Below are positions 1-7,654 of a DNA stretch of 19,471 nt, piece after piece (position 1 is the stretch's first letter; each line of letters begins with the position of its first letter). The notes beneath the pieces were generated by a model. The model was not told the origin of the DNA. It was given only the letters and a program-made list of their open reading frames with translations, and did not search any database. Origin of the DNA: Candidatus Aminicenantota bacterium (GTDB lineage Bacteria > Acidobacteriota > UBA6911 > RPQK01 > JAJDTT01); assembly GCA_026706325.1 (NCBI GenBank), contig JAPOYZ010000474.1:1-19471 (forward strand), read 5' to 3'. The position numbers and the translations under genes were made by a program.

Positions 1-953
1 CGGACATGGATTCGACCGGGAGCCATCTCAGGATGCGGTGGCGGCCCCTCGGCCTCCACCGAGATGGGATAGCGGAGATTCAGAGCCCAGAAGGCCAAAT
101 TGAAATAGTGGGTGGCGGTGTTACCGAGACCACCGATGCCGAAATCCCACCAGTACTGCCAGTTGCCGCCGCAACCGCGGGAATAGGTGGGATGATAAGG
201 ACGGTAGGGCGCCGTTCCCACGAAGAGATTCCAGTGAAGCCCTTTGGGGACGGGCGGTAACTCCGACGGGCGTTCACGCGTGCTGGGTCCCCCGCGGACC
301 CAGATATGGCATTCCTTCACCGCGCCGATGGCTCCGCCACGGACCAACTCGACGATGCGTCGGAAATTGTCCGAGGCGTGGATCTGGGTTCCCAATTGGG
401 TCGCCACCTTCTGTTCGGCGGCGACCTTGGCCAGCATGCGGGCCTCGAAGACCGAGATGGCTCCCGGCTTTTCTGAGTAGACGTGCTTGCCGCGCTGCAT
501 CGCCGCAAGACTGGCCGGCGCGTGGGTGTGATCGGGAGTAGACACCACCACGGCGTCGATCTCGCGGTCCATCTCGTCGAGCATCTGCCGGTAATCGTTG
601 AACTTCTTTGCTTGTCCATAGCGGGCGAGGGCGTGCCCGGGAGGATTCCGGCGCCTGGGAGCCGATTCGCCGGCTGACCGCTCGTCCGTGTCGCAGATCG
701 CCACGATGTTCTCTCCGGTCATCTTCGGCTGTGACGACGGCTTGACCCTCATACCCGTCGAGTACTCCACGTTCTCCCCCGCGAAGTGGGCGAGATTCCA
801 CGCCCCCATGCCGCCGACGCCGACAACGGCGATATTGAGCCTTTCGTTGGCCGGGTAGCCCCGGACCGAACGGCTGTTGGGGAGAATCACCAACCCCGCC
901 GCAACGCGGCCCGCAGTGCTGAGAAAACTCCGGCGCTTCCACTGTTTCGTCAT
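1..953 (-). CDS. Gfo/Idh/MocA family oxidoreductase, Tat signal, 3' end outside window
   Basis: About 317 residues are visible. The start is ATG at 953, preceded by GGAGAAGGA. Residues 1-31 carry a twin-arginine motif (KRRSFL, about residues 6-11) and a hydrophobic stretch, so export by Tat is expected. A Rossmann nucleotide-binding motif (VVGVGGMG) follows. The middle has VVVSTPDHTHA and the family's EKP motif (HVYSEKP), which holds the catalytic lysine. WNLFVGTAPYRPYHP and WWDFGIGGLGN further on are typical of the secreted Gfo/Idh/MocA proteins common in Acidobacteriota and Planctomycetota. Such proteins are NAD(P)-dependent sugar or cyclitol dehydrogenases, or act in glycoside cleavage; the substrate here is unknown. 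Full-length members have about 430-450 residues, so the C-terminus lies beyond the left edge. The gene is divergent from the antitoxin-like gene at 1129. Family assignment is secure; the reaction is not. Confidence 0.93.
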   Translation of the reverse strand, partial: MTKQWKRRSFLSTAGRVAAGLVILPNSRSVRGYPANERLNIAVVGVGGMGAWNLAHFAGENVEYSTGMRVKPSSQPKMTGENIVAICDTDERSAGESAPRRRNPPGHALARYGQAKKFNDYRQMLDEMDREIDAVVVSTPDHTHAPASLAAMQRGKHVYSEKPGAISVFEARMLAKVAAEQKVATQLGTQIHASDNFRRIVELVRGGAIGAVKECHIWVRGGPSTRERPSELPPVPKGLHWNLFVGTAPYRPYHPTYSRGCGGNWQYWWDFGIGGLGNTATHYFNLAFWALNLRYPISVEAEGPPPHPEMAPGRIHV

Positions 954-1048
954 TTTTCCTTCTCCATCAACGTCTGGCGATTAGGTGAGTGCTGGAAGTC
1001 CATTATGGGAGTGGCATGGATTCTGGACAACCCAAAGGCATTCCTGCC

Positions 1049-1077
1049 ATTGTCTGCAACGCCCGGACCCGGGTCAA
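1049..1077 (-). promoter_or_regulatory. candidate sigma70-type promoter for the oxidoreductase
   Basis: On the minus strand, TTGACC (1077-1072) is separated by exactly 17 bases from GACAAT (1054-1049). These match the -35 and -10 consensus at 5/6 and 4/6 positions. It would give a leader of roughly 90 bases before the ATG at 953. The perfect palindrome GACCCGGGTC (1066-1075) overlaps the -35 box and could be an operator. The prediction rests on box matches alone. Confidence 0.4.
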
Positions 1078-1128
1078 TGGGCTTCCGGTTCGCGACTTTC
1101 CCCATTATTGTGAAACAAAAGGGAAAAG

Positions 1129-1377
1129 ATGAAGCGCGTGCGACTAAGTGAACAGATGGAATCCGAACTTGAAGAGGCGGCACGAATCAGCGGTGAATCG
1201 GTTTCCAGCATCATCCGCCGGGCAGTGCAGGACCGTTGCCGTCTCATCCTGGGAAATCGACTTGACGCAAGGGTGATCGATGTCGCCGGAACCATTCAGA
1301 GCAAAGGCGGACTCGCCCGGAGATCGGGCCGCGCTTTCGCCGAATCCCTGTTGCAGCGAAGAGGAGACAGCTCTTGA
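1129..1377 (+). CDS. ribbon-helix-helix (CopG-like) antitoxin-type DNA-binding protein
   Basis: This 82-residue protein has a short N-terminal strand (KRVRLS) followed by two helices, about residues 8-21 and 25-38 (SGESVSSIIRRAVQDR). That is the ribbon-helix-helix pattern of antitoxins that repress their own operon. The tail at residues 53-75 (AGTIQSKGG, RRSGRAFAESL) resembles the toxin-binding tails of antitoxins paired with PIN ribonucleases. AAGGGA lies 5 bases before the ATG. TTTCCC (1097-1102) could pair with the GGGAAA of this ribosome site (1121-1126), which might damp translation. The gene ends in TTGA: a TTG inside that overlap opens a short reading frame resembling the first residues of a PIN toxin (see 1374-1502), but no full toxin follows. 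It could also be a solitary RHH regulator. Confidence 0.8.
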   Translation: MKRVRLSEQMESELEEAARISGESVSSIIRRAVQDRCRLILGNRLDARVIDVAGTIQSKGGLARRSGRAFAESLLQRRGDSS

Positions 1378-1502
1378 TTCCGGTCGATACGGGCACCCGA
1401 CCGGCAGCACTCGACACTGAGATTTTCCTGGGAAACCATATAGTGACTCATGCTCCCGTTCCTTCTTTTGCTGAGCGTCAAATTCCTGGACGTCGCCCCT
1501 GA
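1374..1502 (+). pseudogene. possible 5' stub of a PIN-domain toxin
   Basis: A TTG codon overlaps the antitoxin stop as TTGA, with GAGGAG 7 bases upstream, which is the usual coupling in toxin-antitoxin operons. It opens a 42-codon frame starting LIPVDTG and then ALD. PIN toxins typically begin with a hydrophobic strand ending in a metal-binding Asp (pattern hhhDTS/G), so the first seven residues fit. After about residue 15 nothing resembles a PIN domain. The frame ends inside the CRTAC1-like gene, which overlaps it from 1450. The reading is a truncated toxin, but the match is only a few residues long and could be chance. Confidence 0.3.
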
Positions 1503-3186
1503 GGCGGGCCTCGATTTCCGGCACCACAGCGGGAGTCCCGAGAAGAATTACATCCTGGAGACCATCGGCGGCGGGGTCGCCTGGATCGACTACGACCGGG
1601 ACGGCTGGCCCGACCTCTACCTGGTGAACGGGGGCAAGTGGGACGAGCTGCTGGCCGGCACGCGGAGCGTCTCCAACGCCCTCTACCGCAACAACGGCGA
1701 CGGCACCTTCGCCGACGTCACTGCCGGATCCGGCCTGACCAGTCCCCACTGGGGCATGGGAGCCACGGTGGGGGACGTGGACAACGACGGCTGGCCCGAC
1801 CTCTACCTGTGTAACTTCGGCCCCAACATTCTCTACCGCAACAACGGCAACGGCACCTTCACCGACGTCACCGCCGGCAGCGGCGCCGGGAATTCCCGCT
1901 GGAGTTCGTCGGCCGCCTTCAGCGACTACGACGGGGACGGGTGGATGGATCTTTACGTAGCCAACTACGTGGATTTCGATCCCCATTCCCCGCGTCCGCC
2001 CGAGTGCAATTACCGGGGGATCAAGGTCCACTGCGGCCCCAAGGAGATGACAGCCGCCCCCGACGCGCTCTACCGCAACCGCGGCGACGGGACCTTCACC
2101 CAGGTGACTTCCGAGGCGGGCATGGCAGTTTCGCCCGCCTACGGCCTCGGGGCCGTCTGGGGAGACTACGACAACGACGGCGACCCGGACCTCTACGTGG
2201 CCAACGACTCCATGGCCAACTTCCTTTTTCGGAACCGGGGCGACGGACGTTTCCTGGAGGTGGCGGCGCTGGGAGGAGTCGCCTACAACCAGGACGGCCG
2301 GGAACAGGCGGGCATGGGAGTGGCCTTCGGCGATTACGACCGGGACGGCTTTCTGGATCTCTACGTCACCAACTTCTCCGACGATTACCACACCCTCTAC
2401 CGCAACCGGAGAGGACGGCTGTTTCGGGACGTCACCTACGCCGCGGAGGTGGCCTTCCCCAGTTGGCAGTTCCTGGGCTGGGGAGTCCAATTCGCCGATC
2501 TGGACAACGACGGCTGGCTGGACCTGTTCGTTTCCAACGGGCACATCTATCCGCAGGTGGACGACTACGAGACGGGCACCCGCTTCGCCCAGCGCAAGCT
2601 CCTCTTTCGGAATCAGGGCGACGGAAAATTCCGGGAAACAGCCGGGGAATGGGGCGAGGACCTCTCCCGGCCCTGGTCCAGCCGGGGCGCGGCGTTCGCC
2701 GACTTCGACAATGACGGCGACCTGGACGTGGCCGTCAACAATCTGGACGCGCGCCCCTCTCTCTTTCGGAACCAGGGCGCCGGAGTGGCTGGACACTGGA
2801 TGAACCTGTCCCTGGAGGGGGGATCCTCCAATCGCAGCGCTATTGGCACCCGGGTGATCCTTCAGGCCGGGGACTGGAGCCAGTTGCAGGAGGTCCAGGG
2901 GGGATCCAGCTACCAGGCCACCAACGACCTTCGGCTTCACCTCGGCCTGGGAGAGTTGGCGGAGGCGAAGAAGCTGATCGTACGTTGGCGCAACGGCACG
3001 GTTCAGACCTTCGAGAGGGTCGCGGCCGATCTCCACTACCGTCTGAAGGAGGGGGGGGAGCTCGAACCTCTTCGCCTCAAGGGACGAGAGGTGCGCGGCA
3101 GATCATACTCATCCCGTCCAGGCGGTGGCGCTGCGGGACCCACTCGACAAGAGCAGGCAATCGGACAAGCTCCGCATTCCGACTGA
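1450..3186 (+). CDS. CRTAC1-like protein: FG-GAP/VCBS propeller with C-terminal ASPIC/UnbV domain
   Basis: The protein has 578 residues. Seven calcium-binding-type DxDxDGxxD motifs occur at about residues 47, 111, 160, 240, 296, 351 and 419 (for example DYDRDGWPD and DLDNDGWLD), consistent with a seven-bladed beta-propeller. Residues about 465-535 form an ASPIC/UnbV domain (NRSAIGTRV, EVQGGSSYQATNDLRLHLGLG). Such proteins are normally secreted or outer-surface proteins, abundant in Acidobacteriota and Planctomycetota, and of uncertain role. The start is fixed at ATG 1450 because TAG and TGA stand in frame just before it (1441-1446). The leader (MLPFLLLLSV) is unusually short and has no basic residues, so the N-terminus may be truncated. 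The last roughly 30 residues are Gly/Arg/Ser-rich and look like read-through into non-coding DNA. The stop lies in a palindrome. Confidence 0.93.
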   Translation: MLPFLLLLSVKFLDVAPEAGLDFRHHSGSPEKNYILETIGGGVAWIDYDRDGWPDLYLVNGGKWDELLAGTRSVSNALYRNNGDGTFADVTAGSGLTSPHWGMGATVGDVDNDGWPDLYLCNFGPNILYRNNGNGTFTDVTAGSGAGNSRWSSSAAFSDYDGDGWMDLYVANYVDFDPHSPRPPECNYRGIKVHCGPKEMTAAPDALYRNRGDGTFTQVTSEAGMAVSPAYGLGAVWGDYDNDGDPDLYVANDSMANFLFRNRGDGRFLEVAALGGVAYNQDGREQAGMGVAFGDYDRDGFLDLYVTNFSDDYHTLYRNRRGRLFRDVTYAAEVAFPSWQFLGWGVQFADLDNDGWLDLFVSNGHIYPQVDDYETGTRFAQRKLLFRNQGDGKFRETAGEWGEDLSRPWSSRGAAFADFDNDGDLDVAVNNLDARPSLFRNQGAGVAGHWMNLSLEGGSSNRSAIGTRVILQAGDWSQLQEVQGGSSYQATNDLRLHLGLGELAEAKKLIVRWRNGTVQTFERVAADLHYRLKEGGELEPLRLKGREVRGRSYSSRPGGGAAGPTRQEQAIGQAPHSD

Positions 3187-3212
3187 GACTCGTTTCGCGA
3201 AACAGAGTCTCA
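3184..3212. repeat. near-perfect palindrome shared by two convergent stop codons
   Basis: The left arm TGAGACTCGTTTC and a right arm complementary to it, apart from one unpaired A at 3204, enclose a two-base centre (GC at 3197-3198). This gives a 13-bp stem. The left end is the TGA stop of the CRTAC1-like gene; the right end is the TGA stop, read on the minus strand, of the truncated gene at 3210-3467. No run of T follows on either strand, so it is not a classic intrinsic terminator. It could be a bidirectional terminator, a protein site or a mobile-element end. Confidence 0.7.
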
Positions 3213-3467
3213 CGTAACCGCAGGTCGCGGTTCGGCGGTTGCAATCCGAACGACATGGACACCATCGACACGTTCTACATCGGTCACTGCTGATCGGATC
3301 GCCTCGGCCCGGGTGGCTGCTTCGCGGTCAAAGTCAAGGTATTGGATTCCGTCGGTTCGGCCAACGGTGGCGTCGTCGCACCCCGCTTCGAACAACGCGT
3401 CGATGACAGCATTTTCCTGCAGGTCGGTACCATCGACAATCAGTGTGAAGTGATGGATTGGCAACAT
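3210..3467 (-). CDS. small conserved-type protein, apparently truncated at its C-terminus
   Basis: This gene encodes about 85 residues beginning LPIHHFTLIVDGTDLQ, then ALFEAGCDDATVG, GIQYLDFDREA and SAVTDVERVDGVHVVRIA. From memory this matches the N-terminal half of a widespread bacterial protein of about 130-140 residues, whose second half is a helix-turn-helix (RTRESVR-like) DNA-binding segment. Here the protein breaks off six residues after VRIATAE, at the palindrome 3184-3212, so the DNA-binding part is missing. AAAGGAGG sits only one base before the ATG at 3467 but an ideal distance before the next codon, TTG at 3464, which is the likelier start. The gene is divergent from the VCBS gene at 3568 and convergent with the CRTAC1-like gene. 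It may be non-functional. Confidence 0.65.
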   Translation of the reverse strand: MLPIHHFTLIVDGTDLQENAVIDALFEAGCDDATVGRTDGIQYLDFDREAATRAEAIRSAVTDVERVDGVHVVRIATAEPRPAVT

Positions 3468-3567
3468 ACCTCCTTTCGTACCTGTCACTCCCAATCCTGT
3501 GGGCGTCACCGTTCGGCCCGTTGCAATGGCACCCCGACTGTGACAGATTGCGGGCAAAGGAGACACC

Positions 3568-4830
3568 ATGAACGGCGTTGCCGCCCTCGTCCTCACCGCC
3601 ACATTCCTGGCACCACCGCTCCTGGCCCAGGCGCCTCGATTCTCGGAGCACCTGATCCAGGACGGCTACACCTACACCTACGGACTTGGAGCCGGCGACC
3701 TGGACGGCGACGGCGACGTGGACCTGACCAGCGCCGACGCGTTCGGTCATGACTCCCTCTACTGGTTCCAGAACGACGGGACCGGAGAATTCACGAAGTT
3801 TTTCATTCAACGGGACGATCCCGAGCGGCTGGAACGCCATGCCCTGGGGGACGTCGACGCCGACGGGGACCTGGACGTGGTCATCGTCAAGAACCTCTAC
3901 GGCGACCTCCTCTGGTTCCGGAACAACGGGACGCCCCAGGATGGCCGGCTCTGGCAGAGGGTCGTCCTCACCCAGGGCATGCCCTACGCCTACGACGTGG
4001 TGCTGGGCGACCTGGACGGCGACGGGGATCTGGATGCGGCCGCGTCCGGCTGGAAGGGAGCCCACTTCTACTGGTTCGAGAATACCGGATGGCCCGGGCG
4101 TAGAGGCTGGCCCAGGCACCGGATCGAGAGCGAAATTCGCGGCCGGGACAACGGACCCTCCAGAACCCGGGCCATGAGGGCCGGGGACTTCGACGGGGAT
4201 GGGGACCTGGACCTCCTGGGCACCGCGCCCGGGGCCGACCTCACCATCTGGTATGAAAACCGGCGTTCCACGGCGACCGAGGCGCCGTGGCCGCGATTGA
4301 AGCCGGCCCCCGTGGTCTGGACCAAACACGTCGTGGACGGCCGGACCCGCAATCCCATCCACGGGCAGCCGGTGGACATGGACGGCGACGGCGACCTGGA
4401 CATCCTGATGGCCATGGGCATGCACGGGAAGCCCGGGGACAGGACCACTCACCAGATCGCGTGGTACGAGAACAACGGGACTCCGGCTGCGGGCGCCTGG
4501 CCCAAGCACCTGATCCGGGACGGATTTCAGGACGCCTTCGAGGTGGTGGCGGGGGACCTGGACGGCGACGGCGACCTGGACGCGGCGGCCACTTCGTGGC
4601 GGTCCCCGGGCCGGGTGGCATGGTTCCGGAATCATGGCCGGCGGGGTGAACCCTGGACCATGCACCTCCTGAAGCAAGACTGGCGGAGCGCCAATCAGAT
4701 CCTGATCGCGGACCTGGACGGCAACGGCCGCCTCGATATCGCGGCGTGTGCCGAAAAGGGAACCCAGGAACTGCGCTGGTGGCGAAACCAGGGGCCGCCG
4801 GGACGCTCCCCGGCAAGCGGCTCCCGATGA
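3568..4830 (+). CDS. secreted FG-GAP/VCBS repeat beta-propeller protein (first tandem copy)
   Basis: The protein has 420 residues. AAAGGAG stands a few bases before the ATG, and the first 22 residues are a clear signal peptide ending LLAQA. Seven DxDxDGxxD-type motifs follow (DLDGDGDVD, DVDADGDLD, DLDGDGDLD, DFDGDGDLD, DMDGDGDLD, DLDGDGDLD, DLDGNGRLD), each near WFQN/WFRN/WYEN-type blade ends. This predicts a calcium-binding, integrin-like seven-bladed propeller outside the cytoplasm, for binding a ligand or partner rather than obvious catalysis. The stop overlaps the next start as ATGA, so the two are co-translated. It is very similar along its whole length to residues 31-415 of the next protein and lacks only that protein's C-terminal glycosidase-like part. 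The last residues (GPPGRSPASGSR) are probably a non-functional tail. Confidence 0.93.
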   Translation: MNGVAALVLTATFLAPPLLAQAPRFSEHLIQDGYTYTYGLGAGDLDGDGDVDLTSADAFGHDSLYWFQNDGTGEFTKFFIQRDDPERLERHALGDVDADGDLDVVIVKNLYGDLLWFRNNGTPQDGRLWQRVVLTQGMPYAYDVVLGDLDGDGDLDAAASGWKGAHFYWFENTGWPGRRGWPRHRIESEIRGRDNGPSRTRAMRAGDFDGDGDLDLLGTAPGADLTIWYENRRSTATEAPWPRLKPAPVVWTKHVVDGRTRNPIHGQPVDMDGDGDLDILMAMGMHGKPGDRTTHQIAWYENNGTPAAGAWPKHLIRDGFQDAFEVVAGDLDGDGDLDAAATSWRSPGRVAWFRNHGRRGEPWTMHLLKQDWRSANQILIADLDGNGRLDIAACAEKGTQELRWWRNQGPPGRSPASGSR

Positions 4831-7634
4831 GTCTCGTCCTTCCGGCCAGTCCCACCCGACTTCCGATACTCTTCATCCTGGCCACCCTGGTTCCCGGCTC
4901 TTCCCTGCAGGGACACGCCACCAGATTCTCCGAGCACCTGATCCTCGACGACTACACCTACGCCTTCGGCGTGGCGGCGGCGGACCTGGACGGAGACGGC
5001 GACCTGGACCTGACCAGTTCCGATGCCTTCGGACACGATTCCCTCTACTGGCTGGAGAACGACGGTTCCGGAAACTTCCGGCGGCATTTCATCACCAGAG
5101 ACGATCCCGAACGCCTGGAGCGCCACGCCATCGGTGACGTGGACGGCGACGGCAACCTGGACGTGGTGGCGGTCAAGAACCTCCATGGCAACCTGCTCTG
5201 GTTTCGCAATGGCGGGAACCCAGGGGACGGCCGGCTGTGGCAGCGTCTCGTGATCACCCGCGCCATGCCCTACGCCTACGACGTGGAGCTGGCCGATCTG
5301 GACGGGGACGGAGACATGGATGCCGCGGCATCGGCCTGGAAGGGGAGCCACTTCTTCTGGTTCGAGAACCGGGGATGGCCCGGAACCGGTGGCTGGCCGC
5401 GGCATCGCATCGAGAACAACCTTCGCGCACGGGACAACGGCCCCGCCCAGACCCTGACCATCCGCGCGGCCGACTTCGACGGGGACGGGGACCAGGACCT
5501 GCTGGCCACGGTTCACGAGGCGGACCTGGTGGTCTGGTACGAGAACCAGGGACGCCGGGACCGCGGGAAGGTGTCGTGGAAGCGTCATTCCGTGGACGCC
5601 GCGACGCCCTACCCGACCCACGGACAGCCGGTGGACATGGACGGCGACGGCGACATGGACATTGTCATGGCCCTGGGCATGCACGCGGAGCCCGGGGACG
5701 CCAACACCCATCAGATCGCGTGGTACGAAAACACCGGAAACCCAACGGCGGGAGCCTGGCCCAAGCACGTGCTGGCCCGGGGTTTCCAGGACGCCTTCGA
5801 AGTGGTGGCCGGCGATCTGGATGGAGACGGAGACCTCGACGCCGCGGCCACCTCCTGGCGTTCCCCCGGCCGTGTCGCGTGGTTCGAAAACCCGGGCCTC
5901 CCAGGCCGTCTCTGGCGGACCCGCGTCCTGAAGGAGGACTGGCGCAGCGCCAACCAGTTGCTGCTGGCCGACCTGAATGGCGACGGGCAGCTCGACATCG
6001 TGGCCTGCGCCGAGCGGGGGAGCCAGGAACTGCGCTGGTGGCGAAACGAGGGGCCTTCCCCGGACGACGGAGACCTGAAAGGAAGGGAACGAACCACCGC
6101 GAGAGATGGGATCCCCGAGCCGCCCGCTTCGGGACCGTTCCGGGATCTGGACGACGCGATCCTGGGGGACGCCGTCATCGTCAACGGCAAAGAGCTGTTT
6201 ATCGACGACCACATCATCCAGGAGCTCAAGGGAGCCCGCAAAGTCCTGAAGCGGGCCGTGAAGCACCCCGGCAATCCCCTGATGGTCCCCGACCGGCCCT
6301 GGGAGACCCAGAAGCTCAATCGGGGCGCGGTCCTTTATGACGAGCCCGAGGGGGTTTTCAAGATGTGGTACCCCTACTTCGTCAAGGAGGAGAAGACGGC
6401 GGACGGCTGGGAGATCGAGGGCGTTCTGGGCTATGCCACCTCCCGGGACGGGTTGGCCTGGGAAAAACCGATCATCAACACCCGGGACCGGAACAACCTC
6501 GCCGACGCTCCCATCCACGCCAATCCTCCGGCCGTTTTCAAGGACCCGGCCGATCCGGATCCCCGGCGCCGCTACAAGATGATGTACGGCGGCGTGGACC
6601 CCAAGGTCCGCAACGGCTGGGCCACCTTCGTCGCCTACTCGCCCGACGGTATCCGCTGGACGCCGGAGGCCTTGAACCCGGTGGTTCCCCACAGCGACAC
6701 CATCTGCTCCGTCCACTGGGACGCGCGGTCGGGCCGCTACGTGAGCTACCTCCGCTTCGGCCCCCCCAACATCCGGCTCATCGCCAGAACCCAGAGCGAG
6801 GACTTCATCCACTGGTCTCCCAAGCTCACCGTGATCCGCCGGACCAAGATGGACGAGCCCTTCGCAACCCAGCACTACGGGATGAAGATCATGCCCTACG
6901 AGGGGGTCTACATCGGATTGCTGGAGGCCTACCACGGCCAGACCGACGCGCCCATCCCGACGGACAAGCTCTGGATGGACAAGGCCGACACCCAGTTGAC
7001 CTTCAGCCGCAACGGCCTCACCTGGACCCGGGTCGGCCCCGAGGGGGCCATCCCCCATCACCAGTTGGAACAGGACGGGCGCGACTGGCCCAGGATCACC
7101 CGGGAAGCCACCGTCCTCCCCTACGGCAAGCATGGCCAGGACTGGGATTGGGGCAGCGTCTACGCCTTTCAGCCGCCGCTGGTGGTCGGCGACCAGATCC
7201 GGATCTACTACCTGGGAAGCACCACCCGCCACGGGGGAGTCCGCTACCACGGCGACACGGAGTCCAGCGGAGTCGGCTTGGCCACGCTGCGGCTGGACGG
7301 CTTCGTCGCAGTCCAGGCTGCGAAAGCCGGAACCCTCACCACCAAGCCCCTCGTGTTCGTCGGCGACGAGCTGGAGGTCAACGCCGACGCGGAAGGCGGG
7401 ACGGTCCGGGTGGAGGTCCTGGCTCCGGACGGAAGGGTCATCGAGGGATTCGGCCGGGAAGACTGCAAGCCCCTCACCACCGACAGCGTCCGGCACGTCC
7501 TGGAATGGAACGGGAATCGGGACTGCCACCCGATCCAGGGCCGGCCCATCCGCCTGCGGTTCCATCTCGAGAGGGCGGAGCTGTACTCGTTCACGCCCAG
7601 GATCCGCCACATTCAGTACGTACCGACGCGATGA
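4827..7634 (+). CDS. secreted VCBS propeller fused to a GH32/GH43-like five-bladed propeller domain
   Basis: The protein has 935 residues. I place the start at ATG 4827, which overlaps the previous stop as ATGA and gives a signal peptide (LPILFILATLVPGSSLQG). An in-frame GTG at 4746 would precede it but lies inside the upstream gene. Residues 31-415 are a seven-repeat DxDxDG propeller paralogous to the previous protein. After a linker, residues about 450-830 (LFIDDHII, KHPGNPLMVPDRPWE, GYATSRDGLAWEKP, YKMMYGG, YSPDGIRWTPE) show the repeated xSxDGxxW blades of the GH32/GH43/GH130-like glycosidase propellers found in many Planctomycetota and Acidobacteriota proteins. Residues about 830-935 are a beta-rich C-terminal module. 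A glycoside substrate is plausible, but I cannot assign catalytic acids with confidence. It is likely periplasmic or surface-located. Confidence 0.9.
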   Translation: MSLVLPASPTRLPILFILATLVPGSSLQGHATRFSEHLILDDYTYAFGVAAADLDGDGDLDLTSSDAFGHDSLYWLENDGSGNFRRHFITRDDPERLERHAIGDVDGDGNLDVVAVKNLHGNLLWFRNGGNPGDGRLWQRLVITRAMPYAYDVELADLDGDGDMDAAASAWKGSHFFWFENRGWPGTGGWPRHRIENNLRARDNGPAQTLTIRAADFDGDGDQDLLATVHEADLVVWYENQGRRDRGKVSWKRHSVDAATPYPTHGQPVDMDGDGDMDIVMALGMHAEPGDANTHQIAWYENTGNPTAGAWPKHVLARGFQDAFEVVAGDLDGDGDLDAAATSWRSPGRVAWFENPGLPGRLWRTRVLKEDWRSANQLLLADLNGDGQLDIVACAERGSQELRWWRNEGPSPDDGDLKGRERTTARDGIPEPPASGPFRDLDDAILGDAVIVNGKELFIDDHIIQELKGARKVLKRAVKHPGNPLMVPDRPWETQKLNRGAVLYDEPEGVFKMWYPYFVKEEKTADGWEIEGVLGYATSRDGLAWEKPIINTRDRNNLADAPIHANPPAVFKDPADPDPRRRYKMMYGGVDPKVRNGWATFVAYSPDGIRWTPEALNPVVPHSDTICSVHWDARSGRYVSYLRFGPPNIRLIARTQSEDFIHWSPKLTVIRRTKMDEPFATQHYGMKIMPYEGVYIGLLEAYHGQTDAPIPTDKLWMDKADTQLTFSRNGLTWTRVGPEGAIPHHQLEQDGRDWPRITREATVLPYGKHGQDWDWGSVYAFQPPLVVGDQIRIYYLGSTTRHGGVRYHGDTESSGVGLATLRLDGFVAVQAAKAGTLTTKPLVFVGDELEVNADAEGGTVRVEVLAPDGRVIEGFGREDCKPLTTDSVRHVLEWNGNRDCHPIQGRPIRLRFHLERAELYSFTPRIRHIQYVPTR

Positions 7635-7654
7635 GAGAGGAGCGGCGACTGGAG

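Noticed and set aside
1418..1450. Imperfect palindrome (TGAG...CTCA with TTTCC/GGAAA inside) at the left joint, loosely like that at 3184-3212
   Set aside because: The arms pair only in short pieces and the sequence similarity to the right palindrome is too weak to call a repeated element.
1144..3036. 630-codon open frame on the minus strand
   Set aside because: It is antisense to the CRTAC1-like gene; its Val/Gly/Pro-rich, repetitive translation mirrors the DxDxDG codons and has no domain character.
3077..3271. 64-codon minus-strand frame across the CRTAC1 tail
   Set aside because: It has no ribosome site or recognisable motif and overlaps the real gene end and the palindrome.
3540..3560. 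Promoter for the first VCBS gene (TTGCAA-17-CAGATT)
   Set aside because: The -10 box matches at only 3 of 6 positions; not strong enough to list.
4746..4826. Upstream GTG start for the fusion protein
   Set aside because: It would add 27 residues encoded inside the previous gene and bury the signal peptide; the ATGA overlap start fits better.
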